A stretch of DNA of 44,089 bases from Leucobacter sp. PH1c (lineage in GTDB: Bacteria > Actinomycetota > Actinomycetes > Actinomycetales > Microbacteriaceae), in the NCBI RefSeq assembly GCF_000633415.1, contig NZ_AYMV01000002.1, forward strand, positions 1-44,089, given 5' to 3'. Made by a program: the position numbers and the translations under genes. This document shows positions 1 to 8,785 of the stretch, in pieces (position 1 is the first letter of the stretch; every line of letters begins with the position of its first letter). Below the pieces are notes generated by a model. The model made no database searches, was not told where the DNA came from, and saw only the letters and a list, made by a program, of their open reading frames with translations.

Positions 1-38
1 CCGTGCGGGCCCCCGCGCTGGAACTGGTCGCGTCGCCG

Positions 39-1637
39 CTAGGCGAGCTCGATGAGCTCCAGGTACTCCTTCGACCAGTGATCCTCGGTCGCGTCGGGCA
101 TGATCAGCACGCGCTCCGGGTTCAGCGCCTCGACGGCGCCCGCGTCGTGCGAGACGAGCACGACGGCGCCCGTGAAGTGCGCGAGCGCGTCGAGGATCTC
201 GGCACGGCTCGCCGGGTCGAGGTTGTTCGTGGGCTCGTCGAGGAGCAGCACGTTGGCGCTCGAGACCACGAGCATCGCGAGCGCGAGTCGGGTCTTCTCA
301 CCGCCCGAGAGCACGCCTGCGGGCTTGTGCACGTCGTCGCCCGTGAAGAGGAACGAGCCGAGCACCTTCCGCGCCTCCGTCTCCGTGAGGTGCTGCGACA
401 CGGAGATCATGTTCTGCAGCACGCTCGCGGTGACCTGGAGAGTCTCGTGCTCCTGCGCGTAGTAGCCGACCTTCAGTCCGTGCCCGGCGACGAGCTCGCC
501 CGTGTCGGGCTGATCCACCCCGGCGAGCAGCCGGAGCAGCGTCGTCTTGCCGGCGCCGTTTAGGCCGAGCACGACCACCTTCGAGCCCCGGTCGATCGCG
601 AGGTCGACGCCAGCGAAGATCTCCAGCGAGCCGTAGGACTTCGAGAGCCCCTCCGCCATGAGCGGGGTCTTGCCGCAGGGCGCGGGATCCGGGAAGCGCA
701 GCTTCGCGACCCGCTCGACCTGGCGCACTTCTTCAAGGCCCGAGAGCATCTTGTCGGCGCGCGCCACCATCTGGTGCGCGGCAGCGGCCTTCGACGCCTT
801 GGCGCCGAACTTCGCCGCCTGATCCTTCAGCGCGGACGCCTTCTTCTCGACGTTGGCGCGCTCCTTCCGGCGGCGCTCCTCGTCGGCGGCGCGCTGGCGC
901 TGGTAGAGCTTCCAGCCCATGTTGTAGACGTCGATCACCTGGCGGTTGGCGTCGAGGTAGAAGACGCGGTTCACCGTCTCCCCCACGAGGTCGATGTCGT
1001 GACTGATCACGATCACGCCGCCCTTGTAGGTCTTCAGGAACTCGCGGAGCCACACGATCGAGTCGGCGTCGAGGTGGTTCGTCGGCTCGTCGAGGATCAT
1101 CGTGTCGGCGTCCGAGAACAGGATCCGCGCGAGCTCGATGCGGCGGCGCTGACCGCCCGAGAGCGTCTTGAGCGGCTGATCGAGGATCCGATCGGGCAGC
1201 CCGAGGTTGTTCGAGATCGAGGCCGCCTCCGACTCGGCCGCGTAGCCGCCGAGCGCCTGGAACCGATCGGTGAGGTTGCCGAAGCGCTTCATCGCCTTCT
1301 CGGCGACGGCGGGATCGTCTGACGCCATGTCCGCCGACGCCTTCGCGAGGTTCTGCTGCAGCGTGCCGAGCCCTCGTGCGTCGAGGATCCGGTGGCGGGC
1401 GATCTGCTCGGGATCCCCCGTGCGCGGGTCCTGGGGCAGGAAGCCCAGCTCCCCCGAGATCGTGATCTTGCCTTCAGCGGGCTGCAGCTCGCCTGACAGG
1501 GTGCGGGTGAGCGTGGTCTTGCCGGCGCCGTTGCGTCCGACGAGGCCGATCTTGTCGCCGGGATTCACCCGGAAGTTCACGCCCGACATGAGTCGGCGCG
1601 CGCCAACGTCGATGGCGAGATCCTCGACGATAATCAT
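39..1637 (-). CDS. ABC-F family ATPase (ribosome-associated translation factor)
   Basis: The 532-residue protein has two ABC ATPase domains and no membrane segments, the hallmark of ABC-F proteins, which act on the ribosomal E site rather than as transporters. Visible motifs are Walker A GRNGAGKTT (about residue 35), signature LSGGQRRR, Walker B ILDEPTNHLD, then a second Walker A GLNGAGKTT, LSGGEKTR and LLDEPTNNLD. A Lys/Arg/Ala-rich helical linker (about residues 240-300) corresponds to the P-site tRNA interaction motif. The ATG is preceded by AAGAAGGA. It lies downstream of the suf genes, as Rv1473 does in Mycobacterium tuberculosis. Whether it is housekeeping or gives antibiotic resistance cannot be told from the sequence. 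The family is certain; the subfamily is not. Confidence 0.93.
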   Translation of the reverse strand: MIIVEDLAIDVGARRLMSGVNFRVNPGDKIGLVGRNGAGKTTLTRTLSGELQPAEGKITISGELGFLPQDPRTGDPEQIARHRILDARGLGTLQQNLAKASADMASDDPAVAEKAMKRFGNLTDRFQALGGYAAESEAASISNNLGLPDRILDQPLKTLSGGQRRRIELARILFSDADTMILDEPTNHLDADSIVWLREFLKTYKGGVIVISHDIDLVGETVNRVFYLDANRQVIDVYNMGWKLYQRQRAADEERRRKERANVEKKASALKDQAAKFGAKASKAAAAHQMVARADKMLSGLEEVRQVERVAKLRFPDPAPCGKTPLMAEGLSKSYGSLEIFAGVDLAIDRGSKVVVLGLNGAGKTTLLRLLAGVDQPDTGELVAGHGLKVGYYAQEHETLQVTASVLQNMISVSQHLTETEARKVLGSFLFTGDDVHKPAGVLSGGEKTRLALAMLVVSSANVLLLDEPTNNLDPASRAEILDALAHFTGAVVLVSHDAGAVEALNPERVLIMPDATEDHWSKEYLELIELA

Positions 1638-1679
1638 GGGTCCTTCTTCTTCGGTTGGTGCGTGCCGGGGCCAGCACGC

Positions 1680-1720
1680 GGTTCGGCCCGGGGCAGGAGA
1701 AACCCGCCCCGGGCCGAACC
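1680..1720 (-). terminator. Strong hairpin terminator after the suf operon
   Basis: A perfect 15-bp inverted repeat (arms 1680-1694 and 1706-1720, GGTTCGGCCCGGGGC and its complement) encloses an 11-nt loop. It sits directly after the sufT stop and before the ABC-F gene, so it should separate the two transcription units. There is no T-tract, which is common for terminators in high-GC actinobacteria. Confidence 0.8.
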
Positions 1721-1738
1721 ATCATGGTGCGATCGGAT

Positions 1739-2089
1739 CTAGATCGAGAACCCCAAAGCTCTCATCATATCGCGACCGTCATCGGTGATCCGCTCGGGCG
1801 TCCACGGCGGCATCCACACCCAGTTGATGCGGAACGCCGTCACGAGCCCGTCGAGGGCCTCGGCGATGTCGTTCTCGATCACGTCGGTGAGCGGGCACCC
1901 GGCGCTCGTGAGCGTCATGCTGATGACCAGCGCGTCGTGCTCCTCGTCGAAGGCCAGATCGTAGATCAGGCCGAGATCGACGATGTTCACGCCGAGCTCC
2001 GGATCCGACACGTTCTTCAGCGCGTCGAGTGCCTGCTCCCGGAACTCGGGGTCGATGGACTGCGGGACGACCGCTGCTTCCTCGCTCAT
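1739..2089 (-). CDS. sufT: SufT-like Fe-S cluster assembly factor (MIP18/DUF59 family)
   Basis: A 116-residue protein of the MIP18/DUF59 family (SufT in Gram-positive and actinobacterial suf operons), which helps mature Fe-S proteins, especially under high cluster demand. The diagnostic stretches are ALKNVSDPELGVNIVDLGLI near residue 25 and the cysteine-bearing TLTSAGCPLTDVIE near residue 65. The start ATG lies 16 nt behind the sufC stop, so it is the last gene of sufB-sufD-Rieske-sufC-sufT. The downstream hairpin at 1680-1720 closes the unit. The length is typical for the family. Confidence 0.92.
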   Translation of the reverse strand: MSEEAAVVPQSIDPEFREQALDALKNVSDPELGVNIVDLGLIYDLAFDEEHDALVISMTLTSAGCPLTDVIENDIAEALDGLVTAFRINWVWMPPWTPERITDDGRDMMRALGFSI

Positions 2090-2105
2090 GCGATCAGCCT
2101 ACGCC

Positions 2106-2860
<755 letters not shown>

Positions 2861-2864
<4 letters not shown>

Positions 2865-3193
2865 ACGGCAATCTCTTTCGTAACGTGGGGATCAATGTAT
2901 ACGACGCCGTCTTCGATTTCGACGACGTAAACGGGTACCGGCTCGTAGGCCGGGAGGTTGAGCGGCTTGCCGGTGCACAGCGAGAACGCCGAGCCGTGGG
3001 CCCAGCACTCCAGCGTGTCACCCTCGACGAAGCCCTCGGAGAGGCTGATGTCACCGTGCGTGCAGGTGTCGCCGATGGCGTGGACCGTGCCCTGGTTGTC
3101 GAGCACGACCGCCATGGGGACCCCGTCCAAGACGACGCGAGTCGCCTGATCCTGCACAAGATCGCTCAGATCGAGCGCCTTCATCCGGGACAT
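2861..3193 (-). CDS. Rieske [2Fe-2S] ferredoxin in the suf operon
   Basis: A 110-residue small Rieske protein of the type found in biphenyl-dioxygenase ferredoxins. The cluster motif is complete: CTHGD (C-x-H), 17 residues, then CWAHG (C-x2-H). It starts with an ATG overlapping the sufD stop by one base and ends overlapping the sufC start by 4 nt, so it is made together with SufBDC. A Rieske gene between sufD and sufC is common in actinobacteria. It presumably supplies electrons during cluster assembly or repair, but its partner is not shown by the sequence. An in-frame ORF reaches further upstream, but only inside sufD. Confidence 0.93.
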
Positions 3194-4371
3194 TACGCCA
3201 GCACGCTCTGCTGCAGCTCGGCCTCGATCGCGGACTGGAGACGCTCCTCGATCTGCTCGTTGCCGATCCGCTGGATGACCTCGAAGAGGAATCCGCGCAC
3301 CACGAGCTTGCGAGCCTCGTCCTCGGAGATTCCGCGGCTCTGGAGGTAGAAGATGTGCTCCTCGTCGAAGCGGCCCGTAGTCGACGCGTGGCCGGCCCCC
3401 TCGATATCGCCGGTCTCGATCTCGAGGTTCGGGATCGAGTCCGCGCGCGTGCTCTCGGTGAGGGTGAGGTTGCGGTTCTCCTCGTAGCTGTCCGTGCCCG
3501 TCGCCACGCGGCGGATCAGCACGTCGCCGATCCACACGGCGTGCGCGCCCTCGCCCTGCAGCGCGCCCTTGTAGGCGACGCGGCTGCGGGTGTGCGGCGC
3601 GTTGTGGTCGATGTAGACCTGGTGCTCGAGGTGCTGGCCGGCGTCAGCGAAGTACGCGCCGTAGGCCTCGCCGTTCGCTCCCTGGCCGTCGAGGTGGATC
3701 GACGGGTTCACGCGGACAATCTTGCCGCCGAGCGAGACCACGATGTGCTGCAGGTTGCCGTCGCGCGCGACAACCGCGTTGTGGCTCGCGAGGTGGATCG
3801 CGTCCTCATCCCACTCCTGGAGCGAGACGACGGTGAGGTTCGCGCCCTCGCCGACGACGATCTCGACCGTCTCGCTGAGGTTCGCGGCACCCGTGTTCTC
3901 GAGGATCACGAGGGCGTTCGCCTGTGCGGCCGCCTCGATGATGGTGTGCGCAGCGGTCGGCTCGCTCGTGAGCGCGGTGCGCTTCACGGTGACCGTCTGG
4001 CGCTCCTCGCTCGTGAGGAGGATGCGCTGCGCGGAGGCCGCCTGGCCCCACGCGTTCGCCGCCGCGCGGTCCTCGGGGAGGCCGCCGCGGCCGACGAGCT
4101 CCGAGTCCATGGCGATCGAGGAGACCTCGACGCCCTCAGCCTCGGAGATCTCGAGCGCCGAAGCGCCGTCGGCGAGGTCGCCCGTGAGGAGCGAGGCGAG
4201 CTCGGCGACCGGCGTGTACTTCCAGTTCACCTCGCGGCCCGTGACCTCGGCGAAGTCTGCGATGTTCGCGGACTTCAGGCGATCCGAGCGGGTCTGCACC
4301 GGAGCGCGGTTCTCCCAGTCGCCGTCGCTGTGCGCCTTCGCGCCGTGCTGTTCAGTCTGAAGCGTTGTCAT
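3193..4371 (-). CDS. sufD: SufD, Fe-S cluster assembly scaffold protein
   Basis: The 392-residue SufD partners with SufB and SufC to form the scaffold on which Fe-S clusters are built. The SufB/SufD core beta-helix is recognisable in the C-terminal half (HNAPHTRSRVAYKGALQG, then STTGRFDEEHIFYLQSRGIS). I chose the ATG at 4371, 2 nt after the sufB stop (TAA-CG-ATG); reading further upstream would run inside sufB. The N-terminal half is more divergent, as is usual for SufD. Length is normal. Confidence 0.95.
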   Translation of the reverse strand: MTTLQTEQHGAKAHSDGDWENRAPVQTRSDRLKSANIADFAEVTGREVNWKYTPVAELASLLTGDLADGASALEISEAEGVEVSSIAMDSELVGRGGLPEDRAAANAWGQAASAQRILLTSEERQTVTVKRTALTSEPTAAHTIIEAAAQANALVILENTGAANLSETVEIVVGEGANLTVVSLQEWDEDAIHLASHNAVVARDGNLQHIVVSLGGKIVRVNPSIHLDGQGANGEAYGAYFADAGQHLEHQVYIDHNAPHTRSRVAYKGALQGEGAHAVWIGDVLIRRVATGTDSYEENRNLTLTESTRADSIPNLEIETGDIEGAGHASTTGRFDEEHIFYLQSRGISEDEARKLVVRGFLFEVIQRIGNEQIEERLQSAIEAELQQSVLA

Positions 4372-4373
4372 CG

Positions 4374-5792
4374 TTAACCGACGGATCCTTCCATGCTCAT
4401 CTCGATGAGCTTGTTCAGTTCGAGGGCGTACTCCATCGGGAGTTCGCGAGCGATCGGCTCGATGAAGCCGCGGACGATCATCGCCATCGACTCCTCCTCC
4501 GACAGGCCGCGGCTCATGAGGTAGAAGAGCTGCTCTTCGCTGACGCGCGTGACGGTGGCCTCGTGCGCGAGGGTCGCATCGTCCGTGCGGATATCGATCG
4601 CGGGGTACGTGTCCGAGCGCGAGATCGTGTCGACGAGGAGCGCGTCGCAGACCACCGAGTTGGCGGCGTGATGCGCGTTCGCCTCGACGCGGACCTCGCC
4701 GCGGTAGCCGCTGCGGCCACCGCCGCGGGCGATCGACTTCGCGAGGATCGACGACTTCGTGTGCGGCGCGAGGTGGATCATCTTCGCACCGGTGTCCTGG
4801 TGCTGACCCGGGCCCGCGAACGCCACGGAGAGCGTCTCGCCCTTCGCGTGCTCGCCCGTGAGGTAGATCGAGGGGTACTTCATGGTGACCTTCGAGCCGA
4901 TGTTGCCATCGACCCACTCCATGGTGGCGCCCTCTTCGGCGATCGCGCGCTTCGTGACGAGGTTGTACACGTTGCTCGACCAGTTCTGGATCGTCGTGTA
5001 CCGCACGCGGGCGTTCTTCTTCACGATGATCTCAACGACGGCCGAGTGCAGCGAGTCCGACTTGTAGATGGGAGCCGTGCAGCCCTCGATGTAGTGCACG
5101 TAGCTGCCCTCGTCGGCGATGATGAGCGTGCGCTCGAACTGGCCCATGTTCTCGGTGTTGATCCGGAAGTAGGCCTGGAGCGGGATCTCCACGTGCACGC
5201 CCTTCGGGACGTACACGAACGAGCCGCCCGACCAGACGGCCGTGTTGAGCGCAGCGAACTTGTTGTCGCCGGACGGGATGACCGTGCCGAAGTACTCCTC
5301 GAAGATCTCGGGGTGCTCCTTGAGCGCGGTGTCCGTGTCGAGGAAGAGCACGCCCTGCTCCTCCAGATCCTCACGGATCTGGTGGTACACGACCTCGGAC
5401 TCGTACTGCGCGGCGACGCCGGCAACGAGGCGCTGGCGCTCGGCCTCGGGGATCCCGAGCCGCTCGTACGTCTCCTTGATCTCCTCGGGCAGCTCCTCCC
5501 AGGAGGTGGCCTGCTTCTCCGTGGAGCGCACGAAGTACTTGATGTTGTCGAAGTCGATGTCGCTCAGGTCGGCGCCCCAGGAGGGCATCGGCTTCCGATC
5601 GAAGATCTGCAGCGCCTTCAGGCGTCGCTGCAGCATCCACTCGGGCTCGTTCTTGAGCGCCGAGATCTCACGCACGACCTGCTCGCTCAGCCCGCGTTTC
5701 GCTTCCGCGCCGGCCTTGTCGCTGTCGTGCCAGCCGAATTCGTACTGGCCCAAGCCTTCAAGCTCGGGCCGGTCGATCAATACCTCTGGCAT
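4374..5792 (-). CDS. sufB: SufB, Fe-S cluster assembly scaffold protein
   Basis: The 472-residue SufB is the central scaffold subunit. It shows [18 protein letters not shown] and [10 protein letters not shown] (with the conserved cysteine), and ends with [21 protein letters not shown]. The start is the ATG at 5792, preceded by the strong ribosome site GAGGGAGGG. The open frame continues upstream to a TTG at 5960 without a stop, but that extension has no SufB similarity and I reject it. This is the first gene of the suf operon. No sufR-type repressor, sufS or sufU is adjacent. Confidence 0.96.
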   Translation of the reverse strand: MPEVLIDRPELEGLGQYEFGWHDSDKAGAEAKRGLSEQVVREISALKNEPEWMLQRRLKALQIFDRKPMPSWGADLSDIDFDNIKYFVRSTEKQATSWEELPEEIKETYERLGIPEAERQRLVAGVAAQYESEVVYHQIREDLEEQGVLFLDTDTALKEHPEIFEEYFGTVIPSGDNKFAALNTAVWSGGSFVYVPKGVHVEIPLQAYFRINTENMGQFERTLIIADEGSYVHYIEGCTAPIYKSDSLHSAVVEIIVKKNARVRYTTIQNWSSNVYNLVTKRAIAEEGATMEWVDGNIGSKVTMKYPSIYLTGEHAKGETLSVAFAGPGQHQDTGAKMIHLAPHTKSSILAKSIARGGGRSGYRGEVRVEANAHHAANSVVCDALLVDTISRSDTYPAIDIRTDDATLAHEATVTRVSEEQLFYLMSRGLSEEESMAMIVRGFIEPIARELPMEYALELNKLIEMSMEGSVG

Positions 5793-5972
5793 GATCCCTC
5801 CCTCATTATTCGTCTCGCCGGGCAACCCAGCGCTGAACCGGAGGTCCGGCTCGCGAGGTGCGGAGTGCACGCATCGGGTTCCCTGCAGCGGTGCAGTAGT
5901 CTGGGCTTCGGACGGAACCGATCCGATGCACCGCACCAGATCCGGGTTCGCCGTACGCAACCACAGCTTCTC

Positions 5973-5978
5973 ATTCTA
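5973..5978 (-). promoter_or_regulatory. Candidate -10 box for the suf operon
   Basis: TAGAAT on the minus strand matches 5 of 6 positions of the TATAAT consensus and lies in the 262-bp gap between the divergent sufB and ctaA. If used, transcripts would carry a leader of about 170 nt before sufB. I see no convincing -35 hexamer and no obvious operator. Confidence 0.4.
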
Positions 5979-6054
5979 CAGGTTCTCACCCGTTTCGGGG
6001 AGGGGCGCGCGCAGCGCCTCAGCAACCTCTGAGAGGCACCCGAGAGGAGCCCCG

Positions 6055-6996
6055 GTGTCCAGCGCCACCACGACCGAAGCGACCCCAGCACGCCGGTTCT
6101 CCGGCTGGATGCCTGACGGGGTGACCTCCCGCGTCCGGGCGCTCGCCTGGTGGGTGTTCGCGACCCAGGTGCTGATCGTCGCGACGGGCGGCGCCGTGCG
6201 CCTCACGGGCTCGGGTCTCGGCTGCAACACGTGGCCAAAGTGCACCGACGATTCCTTCGTCAACAACCCCGCCATGGGCATCCACTCGTACATCGAGTTC
6301 GGCAACCGCACCCTCTTCTTCCTGCTCGAGGTCGTCGCGATCCTCGCGGTCATCGCCGTGTGGCGCTTCCGCAAGGAGCGGCGCGACCTGTTCTGGCTCA
6401 CCGTCGTGCCCGCGCTCAGCGTGTTCATCCAGGCGATCATCGGCGGCATCACGGTGCTCAGCGGACTGAACCCGTACGTGGTCGGCCTGCACTTCCTCTC
6501 GAGCGTCGTGCTCGTGATGCTCGCGGCGCTCCTCGTGCTCCGCGTCTATAGCGGACCCGGCCCGCGGCACCGCGTGGTCTCCGCTCCCCTGCTGCAGACC
6601 GTCTGGCTCGCCGTGATCTTCGGCTTCGTCGCGGTCGTGCTCGGGATCCTCACCACGGGCTCGGGCCCGCACGCGGGAGACGGCGGCGCGGCGCGCAACG
6701 GGCTCGAGTCGGAGGCGCTCCAGACCGTCCACGCGGTCGCCGCCTACGGCACGCTGCTCTTCACGGCGGTCGCGGCGTTCCTCGCGCGCAGCGAGCGCGC
6801 CTACCGGGTGGCCCGCTGGGCCGGCTGGTCGATCGTCGTGATGATCGCGCAGATCATCGTGGGTGTGCTGCAGGCGCGCCTGGCGCTGCCGCCGCTGCTC
6901 GTGGGCATCCACATGGTGCTCGCCTGCTTGCTCGCGGCCGGGCTGTTCCTCACGCTGGTGGAGACGCGCCAGCGCGTGGCCCCCGCAGCCCGCTAG
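6055..6996 (+). CDS. ctaA: Heme A synthase (COX15/CtaA family)
   Basis: A 313-residue polytopic membrane protein that converts heme O to heme A for cytochrome aa3 oxidase. Seven to eight hydrophobic segments are evident, beginning with ALAWWVFATQVLIVATGGAV. The CtaA signatures are GGAVRLTGSGLGCNTWPKC near the first helix (an extracytoplasmic CxxxxxC pair) and conserved histidines in SYIEFGNR, VGLHFLSS, TVHAVAAYG and VGIHMVLA. The GTG start at 6055 has GAGAGGAG upstream. An ATG at 6109 is a weaker alternative. It diverges from sufB and converges on ctaB, the enzyme that makes its substrate. Confidence 0.94.
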   Translation: MSSATTTEATPARRFSGWMPDGVTSRVRALAWWVFATQVLIVATGGAVRLTGSGLGCNTWPKCTDDSFVNNPAMGIHSYIEFGNRTLFFLLEVVAILAVIAVWRFRKERRDLFWLTVVPALSVFIQAIIGGITVLSGLNPYVVGLHFLSSVVLVMLAALLVLRVYSGPGPRHRVVSAPLLQTVWLAVIFGFVAVVLGILTTGSGPHAGDGGAARNGLESEALQTVHAVAAYGTLLFTAVAAFLARSERAYRVARWAGWSIVVMIAQIIVGVLQARLALPPLLVGIHMVLACLLAAGLFLTLVETRQRVAPAAR

Positions 6997-7070
6997 CGTC
7001 GCTGCGCTTCCTCCCCGGTTCCCCGCCCCCTTCCTGTTCCCCCTTTTCCGCTTTCCCATTCCCCTTCCCC

Positions 7071-7135
7071 CAAGATCGCATCGACTCTGATCCACTATCC
7101 GGCCCCCATACCGGAGCACAGTCGATGCGATCTTG
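7071..7135. repeat. Palindromic repeat element 1 of 4
   Basis: Perfect 16-bp arms (7071-7086 CAAGATCGCATCGACT and 7120-7135, its complement) enclose a 33-nt centre that holds the family core TGATCCACTA and a small inner stem (TCCGG/CCGGA). It shares CGACYYTGATCCACTA on the left and ATACCGG-x2-CAxAGTCG on the right with elements 2-4, while its outer arms differ from theirs. Confidence 0.85.
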
Positions 7136-7198
7136 CGTTGGGGGGGGCGGGCGGCGCCGCGCGCTCTTCGCCTGGCTGGCGTCCCGGCTCCCCCGGCA

Positions 7199-7254
7199 AA
7201 AAGTTCGACCCTGATCCACTACTCGACGGGATACCGGCTCACAGTCGAACTTTT
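7199..7254. repeat. Palindromic repeat element 2 of 4
   Basis: Perfect 11-bp outer arms (7199-7209 AAAAGTTCGAC and 7244-7254) surround the same core as element 1 (TGATCCACTA, ATACCGG, CACAGTCG). The outer arm sequence is unlike that of element 1, yet is again self-complementary. The A-rich/T-rich ends would also suit a terminator in either direction. Confidence 0.85.
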
Positions 7255-7309
7255 CTCACGGAGGAACGGATCCGCGCCGCGCGCCAGGCACGTCAACCGG
7301 TTGCAGCAA

Positions 7310-7366
7310 ATCCCGTCGACTTTGATCCACTATTCGCCGGCCATTGCGGATCAAACTCGATGCGAT
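7310..7366. repeat. Palindromic repeat element 3 of 4
   Basis: Arms of 19 bp with 3 mismatches (7310-7328 and 7348-7366) are joined by a 19-nt loop. The inner part TTTGATCC/GGATCAAA is perfect. The core TGATCCACTATTCG aligns with elements 1 and 2, and the right arm CTCGATGCGATC resembles the right arm of element 1. This is the most degraded copy. Confidence 0.8.
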
Positions 7367-7502
7367 CTCACGATGGGGCCGGATCAACGCGGCGCGTCAC
7401 GCACATCAGCCCGCGACCCTGCCCGGAGCGAACCGCGTGTCTCCGGAGCGGGACTTGCGGCTGACGCCACGCCCGGCGCCGAGGAAACCGACCGCAAACG
7501 CA

Positions 7503-7562
7503 AACAATCTCCGACTTTGGTCCGTATCCATCGCGGATACCGGATCAAAGTCGGAGATTGTT
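7503..7562. repeat. Palindromic repeat element 4 of 4
   Basis: The longest fold of the set: about 27 bp of near-perfect stem (outer 11 bp AACAATCTCCG perfect at 7503-7513 and 7552-7562, one C/T mismatch and one bulge further in) with a 5-nt loop ATCGC. The shared family sequence is CGACTTTG-x-TCC on the left and GGATACCGGATCAAAGTCG on the right. The tandem repeat at 7561 begins at its right edge. Confidence 0.85.
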
Positions 7563-7650
7563 GCCGATGCAGAACCTCTTGCCGATGCAGAACCCGTTCC
7601 CAGTGCAGAACATCTTCCCCGTACAGAACCTGCTCCCGGCGTCGAGACCA
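7561..7650. repeat. 18-bp tandem repeat, four clear copies plus a decayed fifth
   Basis: Units start at 7561, 7579, 7597, 7615 and 7633. The first two differ at only 2-3 positions (TTGCCGATGCAGAACCTC); later units drift, keeping the CAGAAC centre up to unit 4. The period is a multiple of three, so each strand could encode a six-residue repeat, but no ribosome site or family supports translation. Confidence 0.8.
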
Positions 7651-7772
7651 TCGCCTGCGCAGAGGCTGCGGCCCACTTCGAGACTGCAGCAGCCGCCCTC
7701 GAGATCGCAGTCGATCCGCAGGGCCGGCGAACCAGCCCGCAGGGACGGCCGAAGCCAGCCCCCGCGCACCCC

Positions 7773-8693
7773 CTAGAAGGGGAGCAGCGGATCCACCGCG
7801 ATCGCGATCGACAGCACCGACAGGTACGTGATCGAGCCGTGGAAGACCTGCATCGGCTTGCCCTCCTGGCCGCGGATCGCGCTCCCGTAGAGGCGGTGCG
7901 ACTGGAGGATGAAGTAGCCGCCCGCGAGCAGCGCGACCGCCGTGTACAGCCAGCCGATCCCCGGTGCGGGGATGAGCAGCAGGCTCGAGACGACCGTGGC
8001 CCACGCGTACAGGATCACCTGCAGGCCGACCGTCGCGCGCCCGCGCACCACGCCGAGCATGGGCACGCCGGCCGCCGCGTAATCGTCGCGGTAGCGCATC
8101 GACAACGGCCAGTAGTGCGCCGGCGTCCAGAGGAAGATGATGAGGAAGAACACCCAGGCCGGCCAGTCGAGCGAGCCCGTCACGGCGGCCCAGCCGATGA
8201 GCACGGGGAAGCAGCCCGCGATCCCGCCCCAGATGATGTTCTGCTCGCTGTGGCGCTTGAGCAGCAGCGTGTAGATGACCACGTAGAAGAAGATCGCGGC
8301 GGCGGAGAGCGCGGCGGCGAGCCAGTTCGTGGTGAGCAGCAGCCAGACGACGGACAGTGCGCCGAGCACCCACGCGAACACGAGCGCGTTGCGATCCGAG
8401 ATCTCTCCCGTGACGAGCGGCCGGTTCTCGGTCCGCTTCATCTTGCGGTCCATGTCCCGGTCGATGTAGCAGTTGAACGCCCCGGCGGATCCGGCGCTCA
8501 TGGCGCCGCCGATGAGGGTCGCGAGCACGAGCCACAGGTTCGGGAGACCGCCCTGGGCGAGGATCATGGCGGGGACGGTGACGACGAGCAGCAGCTCCAT
8601 CACTCGGGGCTTCGTCAGTGCGACGTAGTTCTTCACGGTGCGCCCGAATGAACGACGGGGCTTCGCTTCCTGCGTGGGGATCTGCGTGGACAT
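7773..8693 (-). CDS. ctaB: Protoheme IX farnesyltransferase (heme O synthase)
   Basis: A 306-residue UbiA-superfamily prenyltransferase that attaches a farnesyl chain to heme B, making heme O for CtaA. Multiple membrane helices are evident. The prenyl diphosphate site is NCYIDRDMDRKMKRT (a DxxxD motif near residue 75), and the second aspartate-rich loop is MRYRDDYAAAGVPML. KPRVMELLLVV at the first helix is typical. I chose the ATG at 8693, preceded by GGGAGGTG; an ATG four codons upstream (8705) is possible. It is transcribed away from tkt, as in other actinobacteria. Confidence 0.95.
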   Translation of the reverse strand: MSTQIPTQEAKPRRSFGRTVKNYVALTKPRVMELLLVVTVPAMILAQGGLPNLWLVLATLIGGAMSAGSAGAFNCYIDRDMDRKMKRTENRPLVTGEISDRNALVFAWVLGALSVVWLLLTTNWLAAALSAAAIFFYVVIYTLLLKRHSEQNIIWGGIAGCFPVLIGWAAVTGSLDWPAWVFFLIIFLWTPAHYWPLSMRYRDDYAAAGVPMLGVVRGRATVGLQVILYAWATVVSSLLLIPAPGIGWLYTAVALLAGGYFILQSHRLYGSAIRGQEGKPMQVFHGSITYLSVLSIAIAVDPLLPF

Positions 8694-8785
8694 CACACCT
8701 CCCATCGTACCCCCTTCCGGCTAGGATTGGTCGGGGACCGCCGGGCGGCGCCTTCCGAAACCTCTTCCCCGATGAAAGGTCAGTC

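Larger units (their letters stand above)
6997..7772. other. 776-bp gene-free, repeat-rich region between ctaA and ctaB
   Basis: No convincing coding sequence is present; the open frames here lack ribosome sites and known families. Instead there is a pyrimidine-rich tract (about 7006-7070), four related palindromes (7071-7135, 7199-7254, 7310-7366, 7503-7562), an 8-nt G run at 7140-7147, and an 18-bp tandem repeat (7561-7650). The flanking genes converge, so some hairpins may also end transcription. Confidence 0.85.

Noticed and set aside
774-1322. Long opposite-strand ORFs throughout the window (here inside the ABC-F gene; the same holds within uvrA, ileS and others)
   Set aside because: They mirror codon bias of high-GC genes, are rich in Arg/Ala/Pro or Val/Glu, lack ribosome sites and resemble no family.
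39-1637. Dedicated macrolide/lincosamide resistance determinant
   Set aside because: The gene sits at a conserved core position and shows no resistance-specific arm I can verify; ABC-F family alone does not establish resistance.
5793-5960. N-terminal extension of SufB from a TTG codon
   Set aside because: The extension has no SufB similarity, while a very strong ribosome site precedes the ATG at 5792.
7071-7562. CRISPR-like array of repeats and spacers
   Set aside because: The four units differ in length and outer arms, spacing is irregular (63, 55 and 136 bp gaps), there are no cas genes, and each unit is itself a long palindrome.
7558-7776. Small plus-strand ORF encoding a hexapeptide-repeat protein (LPMQNL-type)
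   Set aside because: No ribosome site, start inside a palindrome, rapid unit decay, and overlap with the ctaB stop. It is best read as a non-coding tandem repeat.
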